From contig WHSL01000023.1 in NCBI GenBank assembly GCA_009380095.1, positions 1 through 43,183 of the forward strand: DNA of 43,183 nucleotides, given 5' to 3'. Positions 9,506 through 18,987 of this stretch are shown in pieces; the first letter of the stretch is position 1; every line of letters starts with the position of its first letter. This DNA is from Streptosporangiales bacterium. Its GTDB lineage: Bacteria > Actinomycetota > Actinomycetes > Streptosporangiales > Streptosporangiaceae. Under the pieces are notes generated by a model that was not told where the DNA came from, ran no database searches, and was given only the letters and a program-made list of their open reading frames with translations. Position numbers and translations under genes: made by a program.

Positions 9506-10800
9506 GCATGGACGACGCGGAGCTGCGCGACCTCGCCTCCGACTGTGTGCACTGCGGCTTCTGCCTGCCCACCTGCCCCACGTATCAGCTGTGGGGCGAG
9601 GAGATGGACTCGCCGCGCGGCCGCATCCAGCTGATGACCCAGATGCTCGACGCCGACGGCACGCCCCCGCTCGAGATGACCACGCACATCGACCGGTGCC
9701 TGGGCTGCATGGCGTGCGTGACCGCGTGTCCGTCCGGCGTGAAGTACGACCGGATGATCGAGGAGACGCGGGCCCGGGTCGAGGTGGCCGCGCCACGCAC
9801 CCGGGCGGAGCGGCTGCTCAGGGAGGCCATCTTCGCGGTGTTCCCGTATCCGCGGAGGCTCCGCGCGATGCGCGCGCCGCTGCGGGCCTACCAGGTGAGC
9901 GGCCTGCCGGCGCTGGTACGGCGGAGCGGCCTGCTGGAGCGGATCTCCCCCGCGCTGGCGGCGATGGAGCGGCTGGCCCCGCCATTGGGACGGGCCCGGC
10001 GGCTGCCCGAGCGGGTTCCCGCCCAGCGCCCGCGCCGCGCCGTCGTGGGGATGCTCACCGGCTGCGTGCAGGGCGCGTTCTTCCCGCAGGTGAACGGCGC
10101 GACCGCGCGGGTCCTCGCGCTGGAGGGCTGCGAGGTCGTGATCCCGCGCGACCAGGGCTGCTGCGGCGCGCTGTCCACCCACGCCGGGCGGCCGGAGGAG
10201 GCCCGCGGCCTCGCCAAGCGGTTGATCGCGACGTTCGAGCGGGCCGGGGTGGACGCGGTCGTGGTCAACTCGGCGGGCTGCGGCTCCAACATGAAGGAGT
10301 ACGCGGAGCTGCTGGCCGACGACCCGGTCTGGGCGCCACGCGCCGCAGCGCTGGCGAAGCGCACCCGTGACCTCGCGGAGTTCCTCGCCGAGCTGGGGCC
10401 GGAGGCCGTACGGTACCCGCTGCCGCTCAGCGTGGCCTACCACGACGCCTGTCACCTCGCGCACGCCCAGGGCATCCGGGCCCAGCCTCGCGCCCTGCTC
10501 ACCGGCATCCCCGAGCTGACCGTGGCGGAGATCCCGGACGCCGAGATCTGTTGCGGCTCGGCCGGCGTCTACAACCTGCTGCAGCCTGAAGCGGCCAGCG
10601 ACCTCGGCGACCGGAAGGCCGCGAACGTGCTGTCCACCGGCGCGGAGCTGCTGGTCGCGGCGAACCCGGGCTGCACGCTACAGATCGCCCAGGCCGTGCA
10701 GCGGACCGGCCGCGACATCAAGGTCGCGCACACCGCGCAGGTGCTGGACGCGTCGCTGCGCGGCCTGCCCGCGGTCGCGCTCACGGGCGAGCCGCGATGA
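9502..10800 (+). CDS. glcF: Glycolate oxidase iron-sulfur subunit GlcF
   Basis: GlcF passes electrons from the FAD subunits to the membrane quinone pool. The 432-residue product has two 4Fe-4S motifs, CVHCGFCLPTCP (Cys 15, 18, 21, 25) and CLGCMACVTACP (Cys 66, 69, 72, 76). It also has two cysteine-rich CCG domains, with GCCGALSTHAGRPEEA near residue 214 and ICCGSAGVYNLLQPE near residue 351. Start ATG 9502 overlaps the end of glcE, and its own stop overlaps the iclR start, so translation of all three is probably coupled. All residues expected for the clusters are present, so the enzyme looks functional. Confidence 0.93.
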   Translation: MSMDDAELRDLASDCVHCGFCLPTCPTYQLWGEEMDSPRGRIQLMTQMLDADGTPPLEMTTHIDRCLGCMACVTACPSGVKYDRMIEETRARVEVAAPRTRAERLLREAIFAVFPYPRRLRAMRAPLRAYQVSGLPALVRRSGLLERISPALAAMERLAPPLGRARRLPERVPAQRPRRAVVGMLTGCVQGAFFPQVNGATARVLALEGCEVVIPRDQGCCGALSTHAGRPEEARGLAKRLIATFERAGVDAVVVNSAGCGSNMKEYAELLADDPVWAPRAAALAKRTRDLAEFLAELGPEAVRYPLPLSVAYHDACHLAHAQGIRAQPRALLTGIPELTVAEIPDAEICCGSAGVYNLLQPEAASDLGDRKAANVLSTGAELLVAANPGCTLQIAQAVQRTGRDIKVAHTAQVLDASLRGLPAVALTGEPR

Positions 10801-11534
10801 GCGTGCAGTCCGTGGAGCGCACGCTCGACGTGCTGGAGGCGCTCACCGACGCCGGGGGTCAGCTGACCCTGTCCGAGATCGCCTCCCGCACCGGCCTGCC
10901 GTACGGGACGATCCACCGGCTGCTGCGCACGCTGGTGGACCGGGGCTACGTCCGGCAGGAATCGGACCGGCGGTACGCGCTCGGCGCGGCCGTGCTCCGC
11001 TTCGGCCCGGTCTCCCAGCGGCTGTTCGGCGACTGGGCCCGCCCCTACCTGACGCGGCTGGTGGAGCTGTCCGGGGAGACGGCCAACATGGCGGTGATGG
11101 AGGGCGACACGGTCGTGTACGTCGCGCAGGTCCCCTCGCCCCGCAGGTTGCGGATGTTCGCCGAGGTGGGGCGGCGGGTGCTGCCGCACTGCACGGCGGT
11201 GGGCAAGGTGATGCTGGCGCACCGAGAGCCCGCCGAGGCCCGCCGCGTGCTGGCGCGTACGGGTCTCCCCCGCCGCACCGTGCACACCGTCACCGACGCC
11301 GACGCGCTGCTCGCCGAGCTGGAGCGGGTGCGCGACGCCGGGTACGCGATGGACCTGGGTGAGGAGGAGCTCGGCGTGCACTGCGCGGCCGTGCCGGTCT
11401 ACGACTCCGGCCGTGTGGTGGCGGCCATGTCGGTGTCCGGCCCGATCGACCGCATCGACGCGCTCGACCGCGACCGCCTCATCACCGACATGCGGACGGT
11501 CGCCGCCTCCTTCTCCGCGGAGGCCCTCGCCTGA
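10797..11534 (+). CDS. IclR family transcriptional regulator of the glycolate operon
   Basis: The 245-residue product has an N-terminal winged helix-turn-helix (SVQSVERTLDVLEAL, then LTLSEIASRTGLPYGTIHRLL, to about residue 70). A C-terminal IclR effector-binding domain follows, with LPHCTAVGKVMLAH near residue 130 and VHCAAVPVYDSGRVVAAMSVSGP near 195-215. IclR proteins usually act as dimers or tetramers, and many members bind small organic acids such as glyoxylate. The gene overlaps glcF by 4 bp, so the regulator is made together with the enzymes. This fits feedback control of glcDEF and probably of aceB through the tandem repeats at 4898-4933. I saw no equally good copy of those repeats before glcD. 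Effector and targets are inferred. Confidence 0.88.
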   Translation: MSVQSVERTLDVLEALTDAGGQLTLSEIASRTGLPYGTIHRLLRTLVDRGYVRQESDRRYALGAAVLRFGPVSQRLFGDWARPYLTRLVELSGETANMAVMEGDTVVYVAQVPSPRRLRMFAEVGRRVLPHCTAVGKVMLAHREPAEARRVLARTGLPRRTVHTVTDADALLAELERVRDAGYAMDLGEEELGVHCAAVPVYDSGRVVAAMSVSGPIDRIDALDRDRLITDMRTVAASFSAEALA

Positions 11535-11848
11535 CTCCCAGGAGCGATTTGGGTCCGCCGGCGTGGCGCGATGCGGGTGGCCGATGCGGTAAAGCGGGGG
11601 ACGCGTAGACCCGATTGTGTTTTCCTACGGATACCACAAAATCGCGCCATTCGGAGTTGTCCTCCGTGGTCGTTCTGCAACTTGACGCATTGCGGTGGGG
11701 AAGCCAAGGATCCCCGCGGCGCCTCGAACCGGACTCGCTCGTCACCGGCTCGACGCCGGTCGCGGTGGTGGACTACATCGCGCGCCGACCCCGTCACCGT
11801 CCCGCATCCGCGTCGAGGAGACGGCTGATCACCGAGCCACCGCCCGAC
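11535..11848. other. Intergenic region after the glc operon; no intact gene recognised
   Basis: This stretch contains an AT-richer patch (about 11618-11670), including the short palindrome TCCTACGGA, and leads into the frameshifted gene that follows. It may include decayed 5' sequence of that gene. No promoter could be assigned with confidence. Confidence 0.4.
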
Positions 11849-12201
11849 ATGGCCGCCTATCGAGGCAGGCTTGTGGAGTACCTGCCGGAGCGGGCCGACC
11901 ACTACGCCGACCTCCTGCCGGGGAACGACGCTCGCCGCTGGTTCTCGGTCGAGGACACCGCGCTGCTGACGGTCCTGCGCGACCGCAAGGAGGCGGCCCG
12001 CGCCTTGGCCGCCGCGGCGCGGCCCTGGCCGGCCTCTACCTGGCGATGGCCGAGCCGGGCCGTACGGCCGAGCACGCGCGGGACGGGTTGCGGGCGCTCG
12101 ACCCCTGGGGACCCGCCGGTGAACCCTCGACCATCAGGCAGATCAGGCGCCGGCTGCTGGAACTGAGCGGGAACGACGAGGCCCGTGTCCGCAGACCTTG
12201 A
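11849..12201 (+). pseudogene. Frameshifted gene of unknown function
   Basis: Two adjoining frames with strongly coding-like third-position GC make one interrupted protein. The first part (from ATG 11849) reads MAAYRGRLVEYLPERADHY and continues to RKEAARALAAAA near 12018. The second part, one frame over, reads LAGLYLAMAEPGRTAEHARD and ends at TGA 12201 after RQIRRRLLELSG. The switch falls in a GC-rich run near 12015-12030. The second part looks helical, like the tetratricopeptide-type tails of some actinobacterial regulators, but I do not recognise the family. A sequencing error at the GC run is the alternative explanation. The open frame extends upstream of 11849, so the true start is uncertain. 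Confidence 0.45.
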
Positions 12202-12373
12202 CCGGGACCGATCCGCCGGGTGTGCCGTCGATCCCCTGGCCCGTCGCGGACCGGGCACATCCACACCGGAGTGCCGCGTAAGGTGTTTGCCGCAGAGGTC
12301 CCCGGACCTTCCCGGGCGGGACCGCTGCGCACCCGGCCGTTCGGCCGATTCCGCGAGGGGGATTCAAGGAGCC

Positions 12374-12751
12374 ATGGTGGAGAAAGAGAAGCCCGAGATC
12401 GACTTCCCCGGCGGCCCACCGCCGGGATACCTGGAGATCGACGACATCGCCGAGGGCGACGGGGCCGAGGCCACCGTGGGCAGCACGGTCAGCGTGCACT
12501 ACGTGGGCGTGGCGTTCTCCACCGGCGAGGAGTTCGACGCCTCCTGGAACCGCGGCGAGCCGCTGCGCTTCCCGCTCGGTTCCGGCCGCGTCATCAAGGG
12601 CTGGGACATGGGCGTCAAGGGCATGAAGGTGGGCGGCCGGCGCAAGCTCGTCATCCCGCCGCACCTCGCGTACGGGGACCGCGGCGCGGGCGGCGCGATC
12701 AAGCCCGGCGAGACCCTCATCTTCGTCGTCGACCTCGTCGACGTCACCTGA
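12374..12751 (+). CDS. FKBP-type peptidyl-prolyl cis-trans isomerase
   Basis: This enzyme catalyses cis-trans isomerisation of prolyl bonds during protein folding. ATG 12374, preceded by AAGGA at 12366-12370, gives 125 residues, the usual size of cytoplasmic single-domain actinobacterial FKBPs. Upstream in-frame codons are open but lack a better start. The FKBP fold is complete: VSVHYVGVAFSTGEEFDASW (about 37-56), then PLRFPLGSGRVIKGWDMGV (about 62-80), the VGGRRKLVIPPHLAYGDRG segment, and the C-terminal strand ETLIFVVDLVDV. There is no signal peptide, so it is probably cytoplasmic. It is a single gene between the frameshifted remnant and a convergent ABC operon, separated from the latter by a strong hairpin. 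Confidence 0.93.
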   Translation: MVEKEKPEIDFPGGPPPGYLEIDDIAEGDGAEATVGSTVSVHYVGVAFSTGEEFDASWNRGEPLRFPLGSGRVIKGWDMGVKGMKVGGRRKLVIPPHLAYGDRGAGGAIKPGETLIFVVDLVDVT

Positions 12752-12770
12752 GGCGCACGCAGACGCGAGC

Positions 12771-12804
12771 CGAGGGCCCGGAGGCGATCGCCTCCGGGCC
12801 CTCG
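12771..12804. terminator. Bidirectional terminator between convergent fkbp and the peptide-importer operon
   Basis: CGAGGGCCCGGAGGC (12771-12785) and its exact complement (12790-12804) form a perfect 15-bp stem with a GATC loop. It lies 19 bp after the FKBP stop and 24 bp after the end of the binding-protein gene on the other strand, so it can serve both. It is the strongest hairpin noted in the window. Confidence 0.85.
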
Positions 12805-12828
12805 GTCGTTCACGGAGCCGGCTTCACC

Positions 12829-14535
12829 TCAGGAGGTGTAGCCGATGTCCTCGTACTTGATGAACTTGAAGCCGTTGGCACCGAGGTTGGCGAGGTTCGC
12901 CTTGACCGCGGTGATCTTCGGCCGCTGGTAGAGGGGCAGCGTGTTGCCCATCTTCCAGATCAGCGCGTCGGCCTGGTTGGCGTACTGGATGGTCTTGGCC
13001 GGGTCCAGCTCGGCGACCGCCTTGGCCATGGCCGCATCGGTTTCGTCCGCACCCACGCGAGCGAGGTTGTTACCCCACTGCTTCTCACCCTTCTTGTTCT
13101 CCACCGCGTTGGACCACTGCTGCTCCGAACCGGAGACCGGGAACGGCGTGCCGATCCAGGAGAACGGGGTGATGTCGTAGTTGCCGGGGATGATCCGCTT
13201 CGTGAAGAAGTCGTCCGACGGCACGGCCTCGATGTTCAGCTTTACGCCGACCTCCTGCAGCATGGCCTGGGCGAGCTGGCCCTCCTGCTGGCTGATGGCG
13301 ATGCCGGTGGGGATGACGAAGGTCAGCTCGAGCGGCTCGCCGCCCTTCTCACGGACCCGCTTGCCCTGGGGGAGGGTCCATCCGGCCTGGTCGAGCAGCT
13401 GCTTGGCCTTCTCCGGGTTGTACTTGCCGAACTCGCCGGCGTTGTCCTTGTAACCCTTCTGGCTGTTCATGAAGAAGTGGTTGTTCAGCGGGATCGACGG
13501 CCAGTTCAGCCCCTTGAGGTCGGACTGCGCGATGGCCTCGCGGTTGATCGCCATGAACATGGCGTTGCGCACCCGTGCGTCGGAGAGCTTCTTGCTCTCG
13601 CCGTTCATCGTGAAGTGCCGGAAGTCGGGGTTGGCCGCCGTGCGCAGCTGGATGCCCTGCATCGAGCTGACCCGCTTGTACGCGCTGGCGTTCGGGCCGA
13701 CGTCGTAGACGTCGAGCTCGCCGTTGGCGAACGCGCCGGTCAGCGCCTCGTCCTCCATCGACCGGAAAATGATCTTGTCGAGCTTGGCCGGCTCGCCCCA
13801 CCAGTTGGGGTCACGGGAGATCGTCGCGGTCTTCGCGGTCTTGTCCAGGCCGTCGAACTTGAAGGGGCCGGCGGTGAGCGGCATGTCCTCCAGGTAGCCC
13901 TTGTTGAACTTCTCCGGCGTGGCGCTGTACTCCGCCGGGATCAGCGGGTCGTACAGGCCGCGCCAGTCCGCGTAGTTCTCCTTGAAGGTCAAGACGACCT
14001 CGTGGTCGTCCTTGCCCCGCTCCACGCTCTCGAGACGGTCCCAGCCGGTGGTCTGGGCGACGATGTAGTCGGTGTCCCTGCCGGACATCGCCTCGGCCTG
14101 GGAGGCGTAGTCCTTCCAGGTGATCTCGGTGCCGTCGGACCACTTGGCCTTCGGGTTCAGGGTCAAGGTGATGACCTGCTTGGGGTCGGTCTCCTCCTTG
14201 ACGCCCGTGATGAAGTTCGGGTTCGGGCTGATCGCCGCCTTCTCGTCGGAGATGAACGGCTGCGGCATCAGGCCCCAGTCCATCGTCCTGAGGTTGGCGT
14301 TGTTCCCGTCGTTGTGCATCCGGTTGTACTGGCTGAGGAACTCGTTGATCCCCCAGCGCACGGTGCCGCCCTGCTTGATCTTGTCCCGAGCCGCCGGGTT
14401 GATGTCGATGGTCTTCAGCTCGGCCGTGGTCGTGTCGTTGCCCTCGGAGCCGCCGGTGCTACATCCACCGGCCACGAGGGCGAGCGCGATCAGGGGGGCC
14501 GCCAGGGCCACTCTCCCGCGGTGCCGTCTCACCAT
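12829..14535 (-). CDS. Peptide ABC transporter substrate-binding lipoprotein (family 5)
   Basis: This is the extracellular solute receptor of the importer encoded upstream. The frame runs further back, but ATG 14535 has GGAGG 5 nt before it and gives a clean lipoprotein signal. It starts MVRRHRGRVALAAPLIALA and has a cysteine at about residue 25 after VAGG. The mature protein (568 residues in total) has family-5 features: QGGTVRWGINEF near the start of the mature chain, an LTLNPKAKWSDGTEITWKD block near residue 125, a lobe with VRNAMFMAINREAIAQ near residue 325, and QQEGQLAQAMLQEVGVKLNIE near residue 415. The family binds di- and oligopeptides, nickel or related solutes, and the actual ligand cannot be read from sequence. 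It is the last gene of the operon, 34 bp after the ATPase. Confidence 0.88.
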   Translation of the reverse strand: MVRRHRGRVALAAPLIALALVAGGCSTGGSEGNDTTTAELKTIDINPAARDKIKQGGTVRWGINEFLSQYNRMHNDGNNANLRTMDWGLMPQPFISDEKAAISPNPNFITGVKEETDPKQVITLTLNPKAKWSDGTEITWKDYASQAEAMSGRDTDYIVAQTTGWDRLESVERGKDDHEVVLTFKENYADWRGLYDPLIPAEYSATPEKFNKGYLEDMPLTAGPFKFDGLDKTAKTATISRDPNWWGEPAKLDKIIFRSMEDEALTGAFANGELDVYDVGPNASAYKRVSSMQGIQLRTAANPDFRHFTMNGESKKLSDARVRNAMFMAINREAIAQSDLKGLNWPSIPLNNHFFMNSQKGYKDNAGEFGKYNPEKAKQLLDQAGWTLPQGKRVREKGGEPLELTFVIPTGIAISQQEGQLAQAMLQEVGVKLNIEAVPSDDFFTKRIIPGNYDITPFSWIGTPFPVSGSEQQWSNAVENKKGEKQWGNNLARVGADETDAAMAKAVAELDPAKTIQYANQADALIWKMGNTLPLYQRPKITAVKANLANLGANGFKFIKYEDIGYTS

Positions 14536-14569
14536 GTCCTCCAACATTCTGATCCGAACCAATGGCAGG

Positions 14570-16699
14570 TCAGATGACCTCGACCCGCTCGGCGTAATGG
14601 CACGCCGCACCGTGATCCTCCGCAGGCCCCCGCAGGGGCAGGATTTGAGGTTCACGCTGTACGCATTCCTTCTGCTCCTCCTCGTTGAGGATGAGGAACT
14701 TCTGGCACCGCGTACGGAATCGGCAGCCCGACGGCGGATCGGCCGGGCTGGGCAGGTCGCCCCGGAGGATGATGCGCCGCCGCTCCCGCTCCTTGTGCGG
14801 GTCGGGCAGCGGGATCGCCGAGAGGAGCGCCTGCGTATAGGGGTGGGACGGGGCGCCGTACACCGCGTCGACCGTTCCGATCTCGGCGATCCTGCCGAGA
14901 TACATGACGGCGACCCGGTCGGCGATGTGCCGCACCACCGACAGGTCATGCGCGACGAAGAGGTAGGAGAGTGACAGCCGGCCGCGCAGCTCGTCCAGCA
15001 GGTTGATCACTCCCGCCTGGATCGACACGTCGAGCGCCGAGACCGGCTCGTCGAGCACGATGAGCCGCGGCTGCAGGGCCAGCGCCCTGGCGATGCCGAT
15101 GCGCTGCCGCTGGCCGCCCGAGAAGTCCTGCGGATAGCGCGCCGCGTGCCCCGGCTCCAGGCCGACGAGCTCCAGGAGCTCCCGTACCCGATCGTGCACG
15201 GCGCCCGCCGGATAGCCGTGCGTGCGCAGCGGCTCGCTCAGAATGTCCGCCACCGTGAACCGCGGGTCCAGCGCCGCCATCGGGTCCTGGAACACCACCT
15301 GGAGGTCGCGGCGGAGCGACGTGCGGTCACGCTGGGTCATCGTCGCGGTGTCCTTGCCGAGGACGACGACCTTGCCCCGTTGCGGTCTGGACAGCTCCAG
15401 GATCTCCATCAACGTGGTGGTCTTGCCGCAGCCCGACTCACCCACGAGGCCGAGCGTCTCGCCCTCGCGGATGTCCAGGTCGATGCCGTCCACCGCGTAC
15501 ACCGAGCCGATACGGCGCTTGAACACGGCGCCCTTCATCAGCGGGTGGTGCTTGATCAGGCCCTCGACCTGGAGCACCGTCTCGCGCTGCTCCCGGGGGA
15601 CGTGGGCCGCCGGGGCCTCGGGGATCGCCGGGAGCGGGTACACGTCCTGCGGCGACCAGCCGTGCTCCTCGATCTCGCCGGAGCGGATGCAGGCCGACAG
15701 GTGCCCGGTACGGCCGACCGGCTCGGCGGCCGGCTCCTCGGCGCGGCAGGCGTCGATGGCGAGCGGGCAGCGCGGGGCGAACGGGCAGCCCGGCTGCAGC
15801 GCCGACAGCGATGGCGGGGTGCCCTCGATCGGCACCAGCGCGGTGTGCCCAGGCCCCTCCGCGCCCTCGTCGAGCCGGGGGATCGAGCCGAGCAGCCCCA
15901 TCGTGTACGGCATCCGCGGGCGGTAGTAGATGTCGTCGACCTGGCCGACCTCGACGGCCCGGCCCGCGTACATCACCATCACCCGGTCCGCGAAGCCGGC
16001 GACCACCCCCATGTCGTGGGTGATCATCACGATCGCCGCGCCGGTCTCCCGCTGCGCGGTCTTCAGCACCTCGAGCACCTGCGCCTGGATCGTCACGTCC
16101 AGCGCGGTGGTGGGCTCGTCGCAGATGATCAGGTCGGGGTCGTTGGCGATGGCCATGGCGATCATCGCGCGCTGCCGCATGCCACCGGAGAACTCGTGCG
16201 GGAACGCCTTGGCGCGCTGCGCCGCGTACGGGATGCCCACGAGGTCGAGCAGCTCGACCGCCCGCGCGGCGGCCCGCTCCTTGGAGGCGTCGGTGTGGAT
16301 GCGCACCGCCTCGGCGATCTGGTCGCCGATCGTGTAGACCGGGGTGAGCGCGGACAGCGGGTCCTGGAAGACCATCGACACGGTCTTACCGCGGATCTTG
16401 GAGAGCTCGCGGTCGCCGAGGCCGAGGATCTCCTCGCCGTACAGCCTCACGGACCCGGTGGTCTCGGCGCTCTCCGGCAGCAGGCCCATGACCGCGAGCG
16501 AGCTCACCGACTTCCCGGACCCCGACTCCCCGACGATGCCGAGCACCTCACCACGCCGTACGGCGTAACCGATGCCGCGTACCGCCTTGACGTCCGGCCC
16601 CCGGTCGTTGGGGAACGTGACGTGCAGGTCGGTCACCTCGAGCACGGGGGCGGAGGGATCCCCGCCGGAGCGGGGGGCGGCCACGGTCTGCTGGGTCAC
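14570..16699 (-). CDS. Fused double ATPase of a peptide ABC transporter (DppD-DppF type)
   Basis: The 709-residue protein contains two complete ABC domains that many operons encode as separate DppD and DppF subunits. The first has Walker A GESGSGKS (about 56-63), FSGGMRQR (about 168) and Walker B LIICDEP (about 190). The second has Walker A GESGCGKT (about 433), FSGGQRQR (about 535) and LIVLDEP (about 556). Each half is followed by the oligopeptide-transporter C-terminal extension with a C-x5-C pattern: CPFAPRC plus later cysteines near residue 300-340, and CRFRTRC plus two more near 650-700. An equivalent cysteine region in the M. tuberculosis OppD holds a 4Fe-4S cluster. Start ATG 16699 lies 14 bp from the upstream permease gene. 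Confidence 0.9.
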   Translation of the reverse strand: MTQQTVAAPRSGGDPSAPVLEVTDLHVTFPNDRGPDVKAVRGIGYAVRRGEVLGIVGESGSGKSVSSLAVMGLLPESAETTGSVRLYGEEILGLGDRELSKIRGKTVSMVFQDPLSALTPVYTIGDQIAEAVRIHTDASKERAAARAVELLDLVGIPYAAQRAKAFPHEFSGGMRQRAMIAMAIANDPDLIICDEPTTALDVTIQAQVLEVLKTAQRETGAAIVMITHDMGVVAGFADRVMVMYAGRAVEVGQVDDIYYRPRMPYTMGLLGSIPRLDEGAEGPGHTALVPIEGTPPSLSALQPGCPFAPRCPLAIDACRAEEPAAEPVGRTGHLSACIRSGEIEEHGWSPQDVYPLPAIPEAPAAHVPREQRETVLQVEGLIKHHPLMKGAVFKRRIGSVYAVDGIDLDIREGETLGLVGESGCGKTTTLMEILELSRPQRGKVVVLGKDTATMTQRDRTSLRRDLQVVFQDPMAALDPRFTVADILSEPLRTHGYPAGAVHDRVRELLELVGLEPGHAARYPQDFSGGQRQRIGIARALALQPRLIVLDEPVSALDVSIQAGVINLLDELRGRLSLSYLFVAHDLSVVRHIADRVAVMYLGRIAEIGTVDAVYGAPSHPYTQALLSAIPLPDPHKERERRRIILRGDLPSPADPPSGCRFRTRCQKFLILNEEEQKECVQREPQILPLRGPAEDHGAACHYAERVEVI

Positions 16700-16713
16700 G
16701 TAGTGCCTCCTGC

Positions 16714-17664
16714 TCAGTTCGCCCGGCGGGAACGGGCCCGCGGGTCGAGGGCGTCACGGAGCCCGTCGCCGACCAGGTTCACCGCGAGCACGGTGATGAT
16801 CAGCAGGCCGACGGCGAAGAAGAACAGCCACGGGTACGTCACGGCCGATGTCTGCCCCTGGCTGATCAGCGTGCCGAGGGAGATGTCGGGCGGCTGCACG
16901 CCGAAGCCGAAGTACGACAGCGCGGTCTCCGCCAGGATCGCCGCGCTGACGTTGATCGTCGCGTCCACGATCAGCAACGAGGAGAGGTTCGGCAGGATGT
17001 GCCGGAAGATGATCTTCGGCGCTGAGACGCCCATGAACCGGGCCGCCTGGACGTACTCGCGTTCCTTCAGCGAGATCGTCATGCCGCGGACGATCTTGGC
17101 GGTCACCATCCACAGGAACGCCGCCAGCAACACCACGAAGAGCAGCCAGGTGTTCCCGCGGAACAGCGGCGAGACGATCGCGATGATCAGGAATGCGGGC
17201 AGCACGAGCAGCAGGTCGGCGAGCCACATCAGGCCGCGGTCCGTCCAGCCGAGGAAGTAGCCGGCGAACGCGCCCACGATTCCCGCCACCGTCGTGGAGA
17301 TCAACGCCACCAGCAGGCCGACGACCAGGGATTTCTGCATCCCGCGCAGGGTGATCGCGAAGACGTCCTGGCCGACCGGCGTGGTCCCGAACCAGTGCTG
17401 CGGCGACGGTGGCTCCAGGAACGCGGTGAAGTCCTTGTCCAGGTAGCTGTACGGGGCCAGGTACGGGCCCACGAACGCCAGCAGGAACAGGCCGAGCAGC
17501 AGCACGAGCCCCACCAGCGACTGCGGGCTGCCCCGGAACCGGCGCAGCACGAGCGACAGCCGCGAGCTTCCACCGGCGGCCCGTACCGGGCTCTCGCCGG
17601 TGGTGCCGGTGCCGAGCTCGTCGCGGCCGACCTCCTCCTCCAGCTGCTCGCCGGGCATGGTCAT
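16714..17664 (-). CDS. Peptide ABC transporter permease (DppC/OppC type)
   Basis: This is an inner-membrane subunit of the importer. The 316-residue product has a cytoplasmic N-terminus of about 45 residues, a first membrane helix ([20 protein letters not shown]), the OppC-type periplasmic loop with [13 protein letters not shown] near residue 92, and five further predicted helices. The cytoplasmic EAA loop reads [20 protein letters not shown], ending near 220, and contacts the ATPase. The C-terminus [15 protein letters not shown] is family-typical. ATG 17664 follows GGGAGG. It is separated from the upstream permease gene by 13 bp and from the ATPase gene by 14 bp. Confidence 0.92.
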   Translation of the reverse strand: MTMPGEQLEEEVGRDELGTGTTGESPVRAAGGSSRLSLVLRRFRGSPQSLVGLVLLLGLFLLAFVGPYLAPYSYLDKDFTAFLEPPSPQHWFGTTPVGQDVFAITLRGMQKSLVVGLLVALISTTVAGIVGAFAGYFLGWTDRGLMWLADLLLVLPAFLIIAIVSPLFRGNTWLLFVVLLAAFLWMVTAKIVRGMTISLKEREYVQAARFMGVSAPKIIFRHILPNLSSLLIVDATINVSAAILAETALSYFGFGVQPPDISLGTLISQGQTSAVTYPWLFFFAVGLLIITVLAVNLVGDGLRDALDPRARSRRAN

Positions 17665-17677
17665 GTCAGCCTCCCGC

Positions 17678-18661
17678 TCAACGGATCCGCACCCGCGGGT
17701 CGAGGATGGCGTAGAAGATGTCGGAGAGCAGGCCGGCGATCAGCACCGCGATCGCGGCGAAGCAGGCGACCGCGGCCACCGAGTTGATGTCGTTGCGCGA
17801 GATCGAGTCGATCAGCAGTTCGCCCATGCCGTGCCAGCCGAAGATCTTCTCGGTGAACGTGGTCCCGGCCAGCAGCACGCCGAAGGTGAACGCGAAGTAC
17901 GTGACCGCCGGGATCAGCGCCGTACGCAGCGCGTGCTTGATCAGCGCGGTGCGTCTGCGCAGGCCCTTGGCCATGGCCGTACGCACGAAGTCGCTGCCCA
18001 GCACGTCCAGCATCATGTTGCGCTGGTACCGGCTGTAGGTGGCGACCTGGGTGAGCGCGAGCGTGAGCGTCGGCAGCACGAGATGCTGCACCCGGTCCAG
18101 CGCGTGCGTGAGGAGGCCGCCCTCCAGCCCCGGCGTGTACTCCCCCGTGTACTGGAAGAACTTCAAGCCCAGGATGTCGTTGGCGAACACCGCCGACACC
18201 TGCAGCAGCACCGCGATCACCACGGTCGGGATCGAGAGGATCACGAACGATCCGAACGTCGAGCCGCGGTCGAACGCGCCGTACTGTTTCACCGCCGCGT
18301 ACGCGCCGATGAACACGCCCGTCACGCTGCCCAGCACCACGCCCAGGATGATCAGCCGCAGGCTCACCCCGATGCGCCGGCCGACCTCCTCGTTGACCGA
18401 GACGCCCTCCCAGGTCTTGCCGAAGTCGCCGGTCGCGACGTTGCCCGCCCAGGTGACGTACCGCTCCAGGAGCGGGGTCTTGTCGTTCAGGTTGTACTCG
18501 TTCAGCGTCTTGTCGACCACGTACTCGGGCGGCGGGGGGTTGCGTCCCTGATAGTTCGAGCGGGGATCGAGGGCCGCGCCGGCGAGGAGGTACGCGAAGC
18601 TCGTCGCGACGATGACGAGTACCAGGTAGTTGACCAGCCTGCGGAGCAGGAACGTGGTCAT
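17678..18661 (-). CDS. Peptide ABC transporter permease (DppB/OppB type)
   Basis: This is the first gene of the importer operon. The frame is open further upstream, but ATG 18661 has AGGAGGG a few bases before it and gives MTTFLLRRLVNYLVLVI, the typical OppB N-terminus with its first membrane helix (327 residues in total). A long extracytoplasmic stretch follows (about 30-100, with GDFGKTWEGVSV), then helices and the EAA loop near residue 215-235 (DFVRTAMAKGLRRRTALIKH). The C-terminus is ILDPRVRIR, as in DppB proteins. The extracytoplasmic loop containing PPPPEYVVDKTLNEYNLN is somewhat longer than in the E. coli proteins. The operon order is B, C, DF fusion, binding protein. Confidence 0.9.
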   Translation of the reverse strand: MTTFLLRRLVNYLVLVIVATSFAYLLAGAALDPRSNYQGRNPPPPEYVVDKTLNEYNLNDKTPLLERYVTWAGNVATGDFGKTWEGVSVNEEVGRRIGVSLRLIILGVVLGSVTGVFIGAYAAVKQYGAFDRGSTFGSFVILSIPTVVIAVLLQVSAVFANDILGLKFFQYTGEYTPGLEGGLLTHALDRVQHLVLPTLTLALTQVATYSRYQRNMMLDVLGSDFVRTAMAKGLRRRTALIKHALRTALIPAVTYFAFTFGVLLAGTTFTEKIFGWHGMGELLIDSISRNDINSVAAVACFAAIAVLIAGLLSDIFYAILDPRVRIR

Positions 18662-18987
18662 GCACCCTCCTACGTACGAACGGTCCCGGGAATCCAGGGC
18701 ACGGCTCTGCCCTCTGTGGGTCCGGTACGTAAGAAGCCCGTCGACGACCCCCGAGGACATTCGTCGGTAATCCGACAAATCACAAATCTTGCTTGTCAGC
18801 GGCGTCCAGCCCATCACTTTGCCGTCAAGAATCGATCACGGCCAGCGGATGGGGGCCACGGTCGGATGTTACCGATCAGCACCTCGTCGATCAGCCACTT
18901 ACCACATGAAACCGGGCGTCCACATCGCCGTGTGCACGTACGACCACGTTTGAAGGTTCAACGGCGGTACGCGGAAATCCCCGGCGC
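18662..18987. other. Intergenic region upstream of the peptide-importer operon; no gene recognised
   Basis: This holds the presumed promoter of the importer operon (minus strand). An AT-rich patch at about 18765-18800 contains a GACAA...TTGTC inverted repeat that might be an operator. It also borders the truncated SDR gene, so it may include the scar of that gene's lost 3' part, but no SDR-like coding was seen in any frame. Confidence 0.4.
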
